From assembly GCA_042569595.1 (NCBI GenBank), contig JBHPHI010000001.1:15112-79111 (forward strand): 64,000 nt of DNA, given 5' to 3'. This DNA is from JBHPHI01 sp042569595 (lineage in GTDB: Bacteria > Patescibacteriota > Microgenomatia > UBA1400 > 2-01-FULL-45-11). The notes under the pieces were generated by a model, which was given only the letters and a program-made list of their open reading frames with translations, searched no databases and was not told where the DNA came from. Every line of letters begins with the position of its first letter. Position 1 is the first letter of the stretch. The translations under genes and the position numbers were made by a program. Below, piece after piece: positions 54,091-63,201 of the stretch.

Positions 54091-55344
54091 ATGAACTATT
54101 TAGACAAAACAGACAAACAAATCCAAAACTTAATTGAAAAAGAAACAGATAGATTAAAAAACACTCTCATGCTGATCCCCAGCGAAAACTACGCCTCAAA
54201 AGCTGTAGAAGAAGCCGTTGGCTCTACTCTAGGGAATAAATATGCAGAAGGTTACCCAACCAAGAGGTACTACCAAGGACAAGAATACGTTGACCAAGTC
54301 GAAATACTTGCTCAAGAAAGAGCAAAAAAACTTTTCAACGTACCTCACGTAAACGTTCAACCATATTCAGGATCTCCAGCTAATGCCGCTGTATATTTCA
54401 ACCTTTTAAACCCCGGCGACAAAATCATGGGTTTAAAACTAAGCAGTGGGGGTCATCTCACTCACGGACACCCAAACATCACTTTTTCTGGAAAATATTA
54501 CAAGTCCGTTCAGTATGAAGTAAAAGAAAATGGAGTCATAGATTATGATGCTTTAGAAAAATTTGCCAAAAAAGAAAAACCAGCCATTATTGTCGCAGGC
54601 ACTACTGCCTATCCAAGAACACTAAACTTCAAAAGGTTTGCACAAATTGCAGATGCAGTTGGAGCCTATCTTCTTGCAGACATTTCCCATATTGCAGGGC
54701 TCATAGTTGCAGGAACTCACCCCTCACCATCCCCATTCGCACACATTGTTATGACCACCACACATAAAACCCTAAGAGGTCCAAGGGGAGCTATGATTAT
54801 GGTCACAAACAAAGGTCTTAAAAAAGATGAAAGCTTGTCTAAAAAAATTGACAAAGCAGTCTTTCCTGGACTTCAGGGTGGACCACACCTAAACACCATT
54901 GCAGGCATAGCGGTAGCCCTAAAAGAAGCTTCTACTAAAAAGTTTGAAAAGTACGGCCACCAAGTTGTAAAAAATTCCAAAACCCTTTCTCAAGCCCTCA
55001 TGGATGGAGGACTAGATATTGTCACCAAAGGAACAGACAACCACCTTATGGTTGCAGACTTAAGACCTCTAAACATCAAAGGCAAAGACGGCGCAGTATT
55101 ACTTGAAGAAGCTGGGATTATCACCAACTACAACACTGTTCCATTTGACCCAAGCCCCCCATACAACCCCTCAGGAATTCGGCTTGGAACTCCAGCAATC
55201 ACTACTAGAAAAATGAAAGAGCCTCAAATGAGATATGTCGGCAGACTAATCTCCAAGGTTCTCAAAAAAGAAATATCAGCAGATGTAGCTAAAAAAGACG
55301 TTGGGGATCTTTGCGCAAAATTCCCTATTCCAGAAAAATATTAA
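54091..55344 (+). CDS. glyA: Serine hydroxymethyltransferase
   Basis: PLP enzyme that moves a one-carbon unit from serine to tetrahydrofolate, giving glycine and methylene-THF for ThyA. N terminus LIPSENYASKAVEEAVGS, the YYQGQEYVD motif, LADISHIAGLIVAGTHPSP, the PLP lysine in VMTTTHKTLRGPRGA, and QGGPHLNTIAGIAVAL match the family. Length 417 is normal. With thyA and the reductase it makes a complete thymidylate cycle in three adjacent genes. Confidence 0.97.
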   Translation: MNYLDKTDKQIQNLIEKETDRLKNTLMLIPSENYASKAVEEAVGSTLGNKYAEGYPTKRYYQGQEYVDQVEILAQERAKKLFNVPHVNVQPYSGSPANAAVYFNLLNPGDKIMGLKLSSGGHLTHGHPNITFSGKYYKSVQYEVKENGVIDYDALEKFAKKEKPAIIVAGTTAYPRTLNFKRFAQIADAVGAYLLADISHIAGLIVAGTHPSPSPFAHIVMTTTHKTLRGPRGAMIMVTNKGLKKDESLSKKIDKAVFPGLQGGPHLNTIAGIAVALKEASTKKFEKYGHQVVKNSKTLSQALMDGGLDIVTKGTDNHLMVADLRPLNIKGKDGAVLLEEAGIITNYNTVPFDPSPPYNPSGIRLGTPAITTRKMKEPQMRYVGRLISKVLKKEISADVAKKDVGDLCAKFPIPEKY

Positions 55345-55345
55345 C

Positions 55346-55369
55346 TAAAAAGCCCCGCAATGCGGGGCT
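55346..55369 (-). terminator. Rho-independent terminator of the dnaX-ybaB operon
   Basis: AGCCCCGC and GCGGGGCT form an eight-pair stem (55351-55358 and 55362-55369) with a three-base loop. The T-run (five Ts) follows the stem on the minus strand. On the plus strand, after glyA, it lacks a T-run and would end transcription less well. Confidence 0.85.
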
Positions 55370-55391
55370 AAATTAAAAATCTATTAGTTTT

Positions 55392-55655
55392 TTAAGATCC
55401 CATGCTCATAGCTTGAAGCTTTTTTGCAGCCATTTCTTGAGACTTTTTGATCGCTTTGTTTAGCACTGAAACTGCCTGATCTGAAGTAACTCCCTGAACA
55501 GAGAATTCTTTTATTTTCTGGTCACCAGTAATTACTACCTTAATATCACCCTCCTCTACAACTACCTCCTCTGCAGAAAGTTGTTTTTGGATTTGTTGAG
55601 CTTGATCTCTTAGTTTTTTAAGATCTCCAAGCCCTTTTAATGGATTAAATGCCAT
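55392..55655 (-). CDS. YbaB/EbfC nucleoid-associated protein
   Basis: An 87-residue DNA-binding protein of the YbaB/EbfC family, usually encoded next to dnaX and recR. LGDLKKLRDQAQQIQKQLSA is the N-terminal helix, GDIKVVITGDQKIKEFSVQG the sheet and KAIKKSQEMAAKKLQAMSMG the last helix. It forms dimers that coat DNA. Located 74 bases downstream of dnaX. Confidence 0.9.
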   Translation of the reverse strand: MAFNPLKGLGDLKKLRDQAQQIQKQLSAEEVVVEEGDIKVVITGDQKIKEFSVQGVTSDQAVSVLNKAIKKSQEMAAKKLQAMSMGS

Positions 55656-55729
55656 GATCTACCTTTATAAAAAATAATTTCTAACAATCTCATGTATTCT
55701 AGGCTAAAATCACCAATTTGGTCAACCAA

Positions 55730-57292
55730 CTAACCAAATATCTCTTCAGCAGCTTCCGCCAACTCACTATCTGCGGGCTTTTTTGCCTCTTCAGTTTTTG
55801 CTACCACCCTAGGCTTCACGCCTGATTGGCCCAAAACATAATAAAGCCTCACCTTTAATCCAAACAACTCACTCATTACATCTTCAACAGCTGCTCTGTG
55901 CTTCTCTTCTTCTAGCCTATCTTTATGAAACTTATAAAAAACCTCAACAATCACTTCAGAGCCTTTAGTCTCTTTTGGTCTGCTGGCACGAAGCAATGCC
56001 TCCAAACTGTGATTAAGTGGTCTTACTCCAGCTAAAACTTCAGGCCATCTCTTATTCACTTCGTCATGATTCAAATCCCCCTCTTCATATTCCTTTCTAG
56101 GCTTAGGAGATGGCTTCTCGGGCTGTTTTCGTTCAACTTTAGAAACAACAGGTGGAATCGATTGTCTAGGCTTTCGTAAGGGCCTCGAAGATTTCACAAA
56201 TTTTGCTTCTGCTTTCTTTTTTTCCCCAATATTTTCCTCATTTGCACCAACTCCCTCATAACCAAGACACCACTCCACCGCAGCCAACTCCAAAGGAAGT
56301 TGAGGTAAATACGCATCTTTTATGTTTAATCCTGCTTCTGATACCAACTTTGACATGACTAATAAATCATTTTGCTTCCCTGTTGGTTTTTGAATTTCTG
56401 AAATAAGTTTTTCTCTCAATGTTTCCATCAGTCTTTTAGTTAGTACTGCAAAATCTACACCCATTCCCTCAAGATGATTTAGTATTTCAAGGACAGACTT
56501 CACATCTTTATTCAAAAGTTTTTCAACAAGTTTTTCTGTATCATACAACCCAGTTCTCTGGGTCAATTCACTTACTGCTTCGTCTGATATTTTTTTCCCT
56601 CCAGAGGCAAGTTGCTCTAACATCTTCATTCCATCACGAAAACTTCCATCCACCGATTCTGATAAAAGCTTGAGGCTCTCATCAGACATCTTAAGACCTT
56701 CGCCTTTTACAGCTTTCATCAAGCTTCCTTTTACTTCTTCAGCTGTCGCTTTTGGGTAAAGAACCTGCGTACATCTTGAAACTACAGTCTGAGGCAGCTT
56801 ATGAAACTCGGTAGTACAAAGCGCGAATATTGCATGATCAGGCGGCTCTTCCAAAGTTTTAAGCAGTGCATTGAAAGCCTCCGTAGTTAACATGTGCACT
56901 TCGTCAATAATATATACGATAAATTTTCCTTCTGCGGGAGCTAGTCCAATTTTTTCGCGTAAAGACCGAATGTCGTCTATTCCCCTATTGCTCGCCGCAT
57001 CCATTTCCACAACAGAAAGGCTTGCACTACTTGTAATTTTTTTACACATTCCACACGCATTACATGGTTCATTTAAAGGTTTTGAGGAAGAAACTGCCTT
57101 TGCATTTTTCTCACAATTTAATAGCTTTGCCAAAATTCTTGCAGAGCTAGTTTTTCCTGTTCCGCGGGGACCAGAAAATAAATATGCATGAGAAAATTTG
57201 CCACTTTTAAGCAAATTTTTATAAAAATCCCGGACAATTTTTATGTCGAGTTCGCTCGTTTTTTGGGGTCGATAATCCAAATAGTATGACAT
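55730..57292 (-). CDS. dnaX: DNA polymerase III subunit gamma/tau
   Basis: Clamp-loader ATPase. Walker A AYLFSGPRGTGKTSSARILA, the four-cysteine zinc module (CEKNAK ... CNACGMCKK), Walker B VYIIDEVHMLTTEAFNALLK, LCTTEFHKLPQTVVSRCTQ sensor 1/SRC motif and RDGMKMLEQLA follow in order. A proline- and lysine-rich linker (residues 365-400) precedes a tau-like C-terminal part. Length 520. A TATAGT box ends nine bases before the ATG. Confidence 0.95.
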   Translation of the reverse strand: MSYYLDYRPQKTSELDIKIVRDFYKNLLKSGKFSHAYLFSGPRGTGKTSSARILAKLLNCEKNAKAVSSSKPLNEPCNACGMCKKITSSASLSVVEMDAASNRGIDDIRSLREKIGLAPAEGKFIVYIIDEVHMLTTEAFNALLKTLEEPPDHAIFALCTTEFHKLPQTVVSRCTQVLYPKATAEEVKGSLMKAVKGEGLKMSDESLKLLSESVDGSFRDGMKMLEQLASGGKKISDEAVSELTQRTGLYDTEKLVEKLLNKDVKSVLEILNHLEGMGVDFAVLTKRLMETLREKLISEIQKPTGKQNDLLVMSKLVSEAGLNIKDAYLPQLPLELAAVEWCLGYEGVGANEENIGEKKKAEAKFVKSSRPLRKPRQSIPPVVSKVERKQPEKPSPKPRKEYEEGDLNHDEVNKRWPEVLAGVRPLNHSLEALLRASRPKETKGSEVIVEVFYKFHKDRLEEEKHRAAVEDVMSELFGLKVRLYYVLGQSGVKPRVVAKTEEAKKPADSELAEAAEEIFG

Positions 57293-57338
57293 CCTACGGT
57301 TACTATACGGGTTATGAAAAAATTTTCAAATCTTGACA

Positions 57339-57740
57339 CTAATCGTGGTGCTCACCCATCAAGTGTTTCAATCCATGATCCACTAAAAAATCAATTACAT
57401 CATCTACCATCTTCCCTCTTTTCATGGCCCTTTTTCTTGCCTCAGGATACGAAATAACAATGTCACCCAATATCATTCCTTCATCTGGTGGATATTCAAA
57501 TCCTGGTTTATATGTTTCCGAATCCATATCGCTATAAGGAAAACTTAAAACATCTGTTGTTCCCTTATGTTTTTTGTAAGTTTCATTAAAATAGGTCATT
57601 TTTCTATCACCTACAACAAAAATTGAGAGCTGAATATCTCCAGAAATTCGTTTTTCCTCCATAACAGAAGACACCAACGATCGAATTCTTTTTCGATCTA
57701 TTGGGTATTTTCCATCTGCTTTTATGTGAACTTTAAGCAT
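57339..57740 (-). CDS. ybeY: Endoribonuclease YbeY
   Basis: A 133-residue zinc RNase for 16S rRNA maturation and ribosome quality control. The zinc signature is in FLVDHGLKHLMGEHHD (three histidines in H-x3-H-x5-H form), and KGTTDVLSFPYSD plus GMILGDIVISYPEARKRA match the family. The start is set at ATG 57740 (MLKVHIKADGK), four bases after the bS21 stop; a longer frame would overlap bS21. The protein ends very soon after the zinc motif. Confidence 0.9.
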   Translation of the reverse strand: MLKVHIKADGKYPIDRKRIRSLVSSVMEEKRISGDIQLSIFVVGDRKMTYFNETYKKHKGTTDVLSFPYSDMDSETYKPGFEYPPDEGMILGDIVISYPEARKRAMKRGKMVDDVIDFLVDHGLKHLMGEHHD

Positions 57741-57744
57741 AAAA

Positions 57745-57948
57745 CTAGCTGTTTCGGGCAAATCTCTGATCACGTTTGCGATTTCTTGCCTGCTCTTTTT
57801 TCTTTTCCTTTTTTATCTGTGAAGGCTTTTGGTAGTATTCCTTCTCTTTAGCGATTTTAAGGATCTGATCTGCTGCAACAGTTTTTTTAAATCTCTTGAT
57901 TACTGAAGCTGTTGGTTCATCTTTTTTTGACTTTATTATTGTAGCCAT
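57745..57948 (-). CDS. rpsU: Ribosomal protein bS21
   Basis: A 67-residue basic small-subunit protein: EPTASVIKRFKKTVAADQIL, AKEKEYYQKPSQIKKEKKKE and a lysine/arginine-rich tail. The first half matches bS21 helix 1. It lies three bases after the HIT gene and four bases before ybeY, an order that keeps translation and rRNA processing genes together. Confidence 0.9.
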   Translation of the reverse strand: MATIIKSKKDEPTASVIKRFKKTVAADQILKIAKEKEYYQKPSQIKKEKKKEQARNRKRDQRFARNS

Positions 57949-57951
57949 TTA

Positions 57952-58371
57952 TCAAACACCCCCTATCTCAGTGCGATATATTTCTGCAATTTCTTGCATC
58001 TTGTCTTTACTAATATTTCTTTGTTTCAGTCCCCAATCCCACTTCTCGATGACTTCATCTAGCACTCCCTCTGCCCCTGAAGGCAGTAGATGCATATGTG
58101 CATGATGCACCATTTCTCCAATAGTCATTGATACTACTGAATCATTACTTGTCACTTTTTTCATACCAGCAACAATCTTGTTTGCTGCTTGATACATCTC
58201 GGCAATGTTTGGCACATTCCAAATCCATCTATAGTGATTTTTAGGTACTAGTAGAGTATGACCGTCAACTATTTGACCAAGGTCTAAAAACCCTACAAAG
58301 TTGCTATCTTCGTAAATAACTTGAGTAGGAATTTCTCCTGCAACAATTTTACAAAAGACACAATCGGCCAT
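57952..58371 (-). CDS. HIT family protein
   Basis: A 139-residue histidine triad nucleotide hydrolase or transferase. DCVFCKIVAGEIPTQVIYED is the typical Hint-type start, DLGQIVDGHTLLVPKNHY follows, and the triad is HHAHMHLLP. Members split adenosine phosphoramidates or dinucleoside polyphosphates. The zinc-type cysteines CVFC are present. Co-transcribed with the DHH-like gene upstream (one base apart) and bS21 downstream. Confidence 0.92.
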   Translation of the reverse strand: MADCVFCKIVAGEIPTQVIYEDSNFVGFLDLGQIVDGHTLLVPKNHYRWIWNVPNIAEMYQAANKIVAGMKKVTSNDSVVSMTIGEMVHHAHMHLLPSGAEGVLDEVIEKWDWGLKQRNISKDKMQEIAEIYRTEIGGV

Positions 58372-58372
58372 T

Positions 58373-59233
58373 TTACTCTATCTCCTTTATAATCTCAATC
58401 ATTTTCTCAAGTGACAAGCCTGATGGCTTCTGACCCAAATGCTTTCTAGATCCATTTAGCAACATATGCTTCCCAGGATGGAAATACCAAGTACCTTCTT
58501 TATCTAACTTCATTACCTGCTCATAAATCGGGGCTAAGTCTATCTCAGGTAAAGGAGCAGCCTTTATCCTAATATTTCCAAGGTCAGTGTCTTTGCGAAC
58601 AACAACATTATAGCCCATTTTTTGTGCAAGTTTTATAGTAGCATCGTTGCTGCTTAGCAGTCCAATAGATTTTCCCCACTTGCACTCAAATTCTGTACCC
58701 TCTTTTATCTCTTTTTCCGCCTCCACCAATATATTTAACATTGAGTAGGCTCCATCAAAACAGTCCATTCCAAAAGCCACAAGGTCTGAGTCACCACCGT
58801 GACCCCCAAGCTTAAATCCATTCAACATCTGCTCTATCCCAAACACATATCTATCATTAGCTGGATCTGGCCAAAAATAAGAAGAAAATTGATCCGTATC
58901 ATTTGCAAACTCCACCACCCTTTTCAAGGCCTTATTCTTTTTTAAGTCTGGAAACTTGCCACACAAATACTCGTATACTTTCTTACTAGCCGAACTACCT
59001 ACTCCTTCCTCATCATGGTGATCAAACTCTCCTCCTCCAGTATCAACGTGAACTACGTCTGAGAGATTTATTGCATAACTCTCCACCTCTTCATTTGTAA
59101 TCCTCTCTCCACTTGGAACAAAAGCCATTTTAGCCGACCGATACAGCTCTTTATCAAATCTTTTCAAAAGCCAGGCGCTCCCAATAGCATCTACATCTGG
59201 GTTTTGATGAGTAACTATTAAACTTTCTGTCAT
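58373..59233 (-). CDS. DHH/MYG1-like phosphoesterase
   Basis: A 286-residue protein. VTHQNPDVDAIGSAWLLKRF at the start and VVHVDTGGGEFDHHDEEGVG carry the aspartates and paired histidines of DHH or MYG1-type metal sites. A second domain follows with HVGGD-like GGHGGDSDLVAFGMDCFD. The enzyme probably hydrolyses phosphodiesters or short RNAs, by analogy. It overlaps the proS stop by four bases, so it is coupled to proS and under its T-box. Confidence 0.72.
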   Translation of the reverse strand: MTESLIVTHQNPDVDAIGSAWLLKRFDKELYRSAKMAFVPSGERITNEEVESYAINLSDVVHVDTGGGEFDHHDEEGVGSSASKKVYEYLCGKFPDLKKNKALKRVVEFANDTDQFSSYFWPDPANDRYVFGIEQMLNGFKLGGHGGDSDLVAFGMDCFDGAYSMLNILVEAEKEIKEGTEFECKWGKSIGLLSSNDATIKLAQKMGYNVVVRKDTDLGNIRIKAAPLPEIDLAPIYEQVMKLDKEGTWYFHPGKHMLLNGSRKHLGQKPSGLSLEKMIEIIKEIE

Positions 59234-60948
59234 GCTGCTGCCTCCGCAATTACTTCTTCAGTAGTGTAAAGTTCTGCTTTGTCACTATTTCGAAGTTTTA
59301 ACTCTACCTTCCCTTCATTTCTAGAAGACAACACTAACCTTACCGGCATTCCCATAAGATCTGCATCTGCAAACTTCTCCCCAGGAGACGCATCTCTATC
59401 ATCCCAAAACACCTCAACACCATTTTGCTTGAGCTTCTCATATAGAACAGCGCCTTCATTCTCCATCCCAGAAAGGGTGATTAAATGCACCCTGAAAGGA
59501 GCGATTTCTTTTGGCCAAACTATTCCTTTTTCATCATGGTATAGCTCAACAATAGTGGCCATAGTCCTTCCAAGTCCTATGCCATAACAACCCATGTAAT
59601 AAGGCTTCTCTTTTCCATATTTATCAACAAAGCTTGCACCTTTCATTAATGATGTGTAATGATGTCCAAGTTGAAAGATATTTCCCACCTCTATGCCTCT
59701 CTTCTCAACCAACTTTTTTCCTTTATATAAAAACCCATCCTGAGCCATAGACACACAGCCCTCTATTTCATGGGTAAAGTCCCGTCCGTAATTCACATTT
59801 GATGAATCAGTTTTTTCCTCTTTCTGACCACCAATGAAATTCTTTACACTTTTCAAAGATTCGTCAGCTACACAAATCACCTTACAATCTCTAGATTCAT
59901 CTGCAGTTTTTCTAGGACTCACAAACTTATGGTCCCAACAATGCACATAGCCACGCTTTGTTCCAATAGCCTCCAAATCCTCATCAGTAGCATCATCCAG
60001 CTGACCAACCAGACCCAATAACTGCTCTACCTTTGTCTTATTTACTTCCATATCACCTCTCAAAGAAACAATAACCAGGTCCCCTTGTGTCGTTCTATAT
60101 ACAACGTTCTTTAGATATCGCCACTCTGGTTCTCCATAGTGTTTTACATTATCTTCCATCGTCTGAACCCACTCAGGCTGATTAATAATCTCAAATTCCC
60201 TTAATTCTTCGCTCTCATTCATGTGTGGAATATCAAAATTCGCCACATCCTCATGAGCGGCATAGCTTCCATCTTCAGTTACAAAAAACCTACCCTCACC
60301 CTCAGGGTGCTCTGCTTGAAACTCATGACAATATTCCCCACCAATATAGCCATTATCCGCCTCAACTACATGCGTCTTAAGCCCTAATCTCTCAAAAATC
60401 TTTGTATATGTTTTCTCCATCTTTTCATATTCAAGCTTGAAGCTCTTCTCATTCACATCGAAAGAGTAAGCATCCTTCATCATAAATTCCCTAACCCTCA
60501 ACAACCCTCCTCTTGCTCTCAACTCATCTCTAAATTTAGTACTAAACTGATAAATATTAAAAGGCAAATCTTTGTAGCTCAATTGAAACTTTCTTACCAA
60601 ATCCACAAACATTTCCTCAGCCGTTCCGCCCAAAGCAAACTCTGCTCCACGCCTATCTTTTACTCTCATCAGCTCAAAACCGGTAGTACTTGTCCTGTTT
60701 GTTTCTTGCCACAGCTCCAAAGGATGCAAAACTGGAGAAATCATTTCTTGCGCTCCAGACGCATCCATTTCCTCTTTAATAAGAGTTTTTATCTTTTCAT
60801 GAACTCTCCATCCCAAAGGAAGAAAATAATACCTTCCAGCAGCACTTTCTCTGATAAACCCCGCCCTCAACAGCAACTGATTGCTTGCCATCTTTGAACC
60901 TTTTTGATTTTCTACTTCGGTTTTTCCAAATAACCTTGAATATTTCAT
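59230..60948 (-). CDS. proS: Prolyl-tRNA synthetase
   Basis: Class II synthetase that charges tRNA-Pro. Bacterial-type features: MKYSRLFGKTEVENQKGSKM at the start, RAGFIRESAAGRYYFLPLG, then motif 2 FRDELRARGGLLRVREFMMK, an inserted editing domain (about residues 220-380) and motif 3 YMGCYGIGLGRTMATIVE, followed by the anticodon-binding domain. Length 572 fits. ATG 60948 has AGGAG four bases upstream; a longer frame to 61029 would run through the T-box terminator and is rejected. Regulated by the upstream T-box. Confidence 0.96.
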   Translation of the reverse strand: MKYSRLFGKTEVENQKGSKMASNQLLLRAGFIRESAAGRYYFLPLGWRVHEKIKTLIKEEMDASGAQEMISPVLHPLELWQETNRTSTTGFELMRVKDRRGAEFALGGTAEEMFVDLVRKFQLSYKDLPFNIYQFSTKFRDELRARGGLLRVREFMMKDAYSFDVNEKSFKLEYEKMEKTYTKIFERLGLKTHVVEADNGYIGGEYCHEFQAEHPEGEGRFFVTEDGSYAAHEDVANFDIPHMNESEELREFEIINQPEWVQTMEDNVKHYGEPEWRYLKNVVYRTTQGDLVIVSLRGDMEVNKTKVEQLLGLVGQLDDATDEDLEAIGTKRGYVHCWDHKFVSPRKTADESRDCKVICVADESLKSVKNFIGGQKEEKTDSSNVNYGRDFTHEIEGCVSMAQDGFLYKGKKLVEKRGIEVGNIFQLGHHYTSLMKGASFVDKYGKEKPYYMGCYGIGLGRTMATIVELYHDEKGIVWPKEIAPFRVHLITLSGMENEGAVLYEKLKQNGVEVFWDDRDASPGEKFADADLMGMPVRLVLSSRNEGKVELKLRNSDKAELYTTEEVIAEAAA

Positions 60949-60977
60949 AGTACTCCTATTGTAATAAATTTTTGCAC

Positions 60978-61012
60978 AAAAAAACGACCGTCCATTTTTT
61001 TGGATGCGGTCG
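60978..61012 (-). terminator. Terminator hairpin of the proS T-box
   Basis: On the minus strand CGACCG and TCCA pair with TGGA and CGGTCG around an A-rich loop, followed by seven Ts. It is mutually exclusive with the antiterminator. Confidence 0.85.
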
Positions 61013-61142
61013 CAAAGCGAAGGTACCACCTCAATCTATTCTCAACTTCCTGCTATTTCGGGCTTACCCGCTCAAGTTAGTACTTCGATGTCCTTGAGTG
61101 CTCTCTCAAAAAGAGACGAAGGTTAGGAGCCTTCCTTGAGCG
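60978..61142 (-). promoter_or_regulatory. T-box riboswitch upstream of proS
   Basis: On the minus strand, a basal stem CGCTCAAG/CTTGAGCG (61135-61142 with 61069-61076) closes a stem I-like domain, a short GGG-TAAG-CCC hairpin follows, and then the T-box AGGTGGTACC (bulge TGGTACC at 61022-61028). TCGC (61017-61020) pairs with GCGA (61010-61013), and GG with CC, to make the antiterminator. The competing terminator uses CGACCG/CGGTCG plus TCCA/TGGA (60985-61012) and ends in a run of seven Ts. The variable T-box base U fits a tRNA with discriminator A, as in tRNA-Pro. The specifier codon could not be settled. Confidence 0.88.
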
Positions 61143-61157
61143 TTTTTATTGAAAATA

Positions 61158-61166
61158 AGTATAACA
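61158..61166 (-). promoter_or_regulatory. -10 box of the proS leader
   Basis: The minus strand reads TGTTATACT, an extended -10 (TATACT at 61158-61163). Transcription would start near 61151, a few bases before T-box stem I. Confidence 0.55.
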
Positions 61167-61224
61167 CATCTTGAAAAAACAATAGATTACTCAGATAATA
61201 CAACTAAATTTAATTGTTCTGCCA

Positions 61225-62052
61225 ATGAAAAAAAACAGACCAGTACGATCTGCAATCAGAAAACTATATAAAACACACGGAGCTCTTACCTTCCTCTTAG
61301 CCTTCTATCCCATGATCCCAAATGTAGTTGAGGCACATACAAAAGGATATCTCTTATTTACACGAGCACTTTCAGGTTCAATCGGAGACATAAGAGAAGT
61401 AATTCAAATACTCTTTGGTTCAAGAGGGGTAAAAGAGTACGAAGAATACAAAAGGAATAATCCCGATCAAATTCTTCCAGAACACATTTTCGAAAAACTA
61501 CATCACGAGAAAAAGTTAGGCGAGGCTCTAAAAATGATACAAAAAATGTTTTTTGATAGGCCTCAAAGAAACTTCCAGCACGCAGACAAAATGAGAGCAG
61601 CAGTTATCCTGTCTACTCCAGAAGTGCTCAGACAACATCCCCAAGATAAATTCAAAAGCTTCAGATCAAAACTCATCAGGCTTGTATCAAACCAAGCTAT
61701 TATTGATCAAGCAATCCCTTCTCAATTAGCCTTTATTCAAGTTGCTTTAAGACTACTCACTCAAATTGAAAGACACAATCTAGAAATAGAAAAGGAGAAG
61801 CTTCATGCTATGTTCGCAGGTATTGAGGCAAAAATAAAAGCTGAACTAGCAGGCAAAGCATCTGCATACACTGCTCCAATAAGACCCTACAAAGACAAGA
61901 AAAAAGACCCAATTCTTTTATCAGAAGAAAATGCTTTAAACCTACATCAAGTCCTTCTTCTTTTAGCTGTAAGTCCTGCCTTGGAAGTACGAGAAGACGC
62001 AAAAGAAGCTATCATTCAAATTGAAAGCTTTAAAGACTCTAAAATAAGTTAG
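61225..62052 (+). CDS. Hypothetical helical protein
   Basis: A 275-residue protein that I do not recognise. It looks mostly alpha-helical and basic (VRSAIRKLYKTHGALTFLLA, LIRLVSNQAIIDQAIPSQLA, IERHNLEIEKEKLHAMFAGI). One hydrophobic stretch near residue 22 is too short and interrupted for a sure membrane helix. Divergent from proS and convergent with rseP, whose last 14 bases it overlaps. Confidence 0.6.
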   Translation: MKKNRPVRSAIRKLYKTHGALTFLLAFYPMIPNVVEAHTKGYLLFTRALSGSIGDIREVIQILFGSRGVKEYEEYKRNNPDQILPEHIFEKLHHEKKLGEALKMIQKMFFDRPQRNFQHADKMRAAVILSTPEVLRQHPQDKFKSFRSKLIRLVSNQAIIDQAIPSQLAFIQVALRLLTQIERHNLEIEKEKLHAMFAGIEAKIKAELAGKASAYTAPIRPYKDKKKDPILLSEENALNLHQVLLLLAVSPALEVREDAKEAIIQIESFKDSKIS

Positions 62053-63160
62053 AAAACCACTCCTTAGCCCCTACGTCTCCCAACAAAATTCTTACATCTC
62101 TTACCGAAACCGCCACAATCATTGCTAAAAGTAAAATAAAACCAACAGTATTTGTTTTCTGTTCAATCTTCTCCAGAGCTTTCTTTCCCACCAACCCCTC
62201 AAGCATTACAAACACTGCTCTACCACCATCTAAGGCTGGTATTGGCAGTAAATTCACCACTCCAAGGTTTATAGAAAGTATGGCTGAAAAGTTCAAAATT
62301 GAAACAAAACCACTAGTTAACAAGCCTTCTTTTTGAGCCATGTGAACAATACCTACTGGACCTGCCACATCTTTAGGAACAATTCCTGAAAAAATTAATT
62401 CCTTAAACATAGTAACTATAGCCCCCAATAGAAACACTCCAAATGCCACCGCAGCCTGAAGCCCAACCCACATGCCTCTAAAAGGCATCTGCCATATTGG
62501 ATAATGCCTCATTTCAAAATCAGTTATTGCAACACCAATGGCTCCCTCACCTTCAGGAATTTCATCCTCTTTCCTCACATACACTATCTTTTGCTCATTT
62601 TCGTTTTCACCATCAACCTCCAAAGTCACTTCCGCACCCCTCTTGCCAGACAAGGTTAAAATAAAATCTTCATTTGTTTTTACCTCTTTTTTATCACCCT
62701 CATGAGAGACAGCAACCACCCTATCGCCCACTACCAATCCCGCCTGCTCTGCTGGACTACCCTCAGTAATTTCATCAATTCTCACGTATTCTAAGTTAGT
62801 TGGAATTCCAGTTTTTGTATAAATCGCACCAAAAGCCACTACCCCGAATACAAAATTCATTATCGCGCCTGCGACAATGATTCCCAATCTTTTTCTTTTT
62901 TTCTTGGAATAAAAAGCGTGGCTTTCATCTGTATTTACGCTTCCATCCTCACCATGAAGCCTCACAAACCCACCAAAAGGTAGCCAGTTAAATGTATACT
63001 CTGTTCCTTTTTTGTCAGTAAATAAAGTAATGGCCTTAGGAGGATATCCGAACCCAAATTCTTCTACCTTCACTCCAGCTCTTCGCGCCATCACAAAATG
63101 ACCCAATTCGTGGATAAAAACTAAAAACGACAAGATAAGTAAAAATATCAGCAACGTCAT
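62039..63160 (-). CDS. rseP: Site-2 intramembrane metalloprotease RseP
   Basis: A 373-residue membrane zinc protease. The HExxH motif is FIHELGHFVMARRAGVKVEE in the first membrane segment, a PDZ domain lies at about residues 120-215 (GSPAEQAGLVVGDRVVAVSH), and LLPIPALDGGRAVFVM holds the LDG aspartate. Four membrane segments fit RseP/SpoIVFB family topology. It cuts membrane-bound regulators or leftover signal peptides. It follows frr by 41 bases. Confidence 0.94.
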   Translation of the reverse strand: MTLLIFLLILSFLVFIHELGHFVMARRAGVKVEEFGFGYPPKAITLFTDKKGTEYTFNWLPFGGFVRLHGEDGSVNTDESHAFYSKKKRKRLGIIVAGAIMNFVFGVVAFGAIYTKTGIPTNLEYVRIDEITEGSPAEQAGLVVGDRVVAVSHEGDKKEVKTNEDFILTLSGKRGAEVTLEVDGENENEQKIVYVRKEDEIPEGEGAIGVAITDFEMRHYPIWQMPFRGMWVGLQAAVAFGVFLLGAIVTMFKELIFSGIVPKDVAGPVGIVHMAQKEGLLTSGFVSILNFSAILSINLGVVNLLPIPALDGGRAVFVMLEGLVGKKALEKIEQKTNTVGFILLLAMIVAVSVRDVRILLGDVGAKEWFSNLF

Positions 63161-63201
63161 TGCTACAGTCTAACTCCTATGTACGCAAAATTAAAGACGC
63201 G

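Noticed and set aside
60949..61029. Longer N terminus for prolyl-tRNA synthetase
   Set aside because: The extension translates the T-box antiterminator and terminator; family homology starts at ATG 60948, which has AGGAG.
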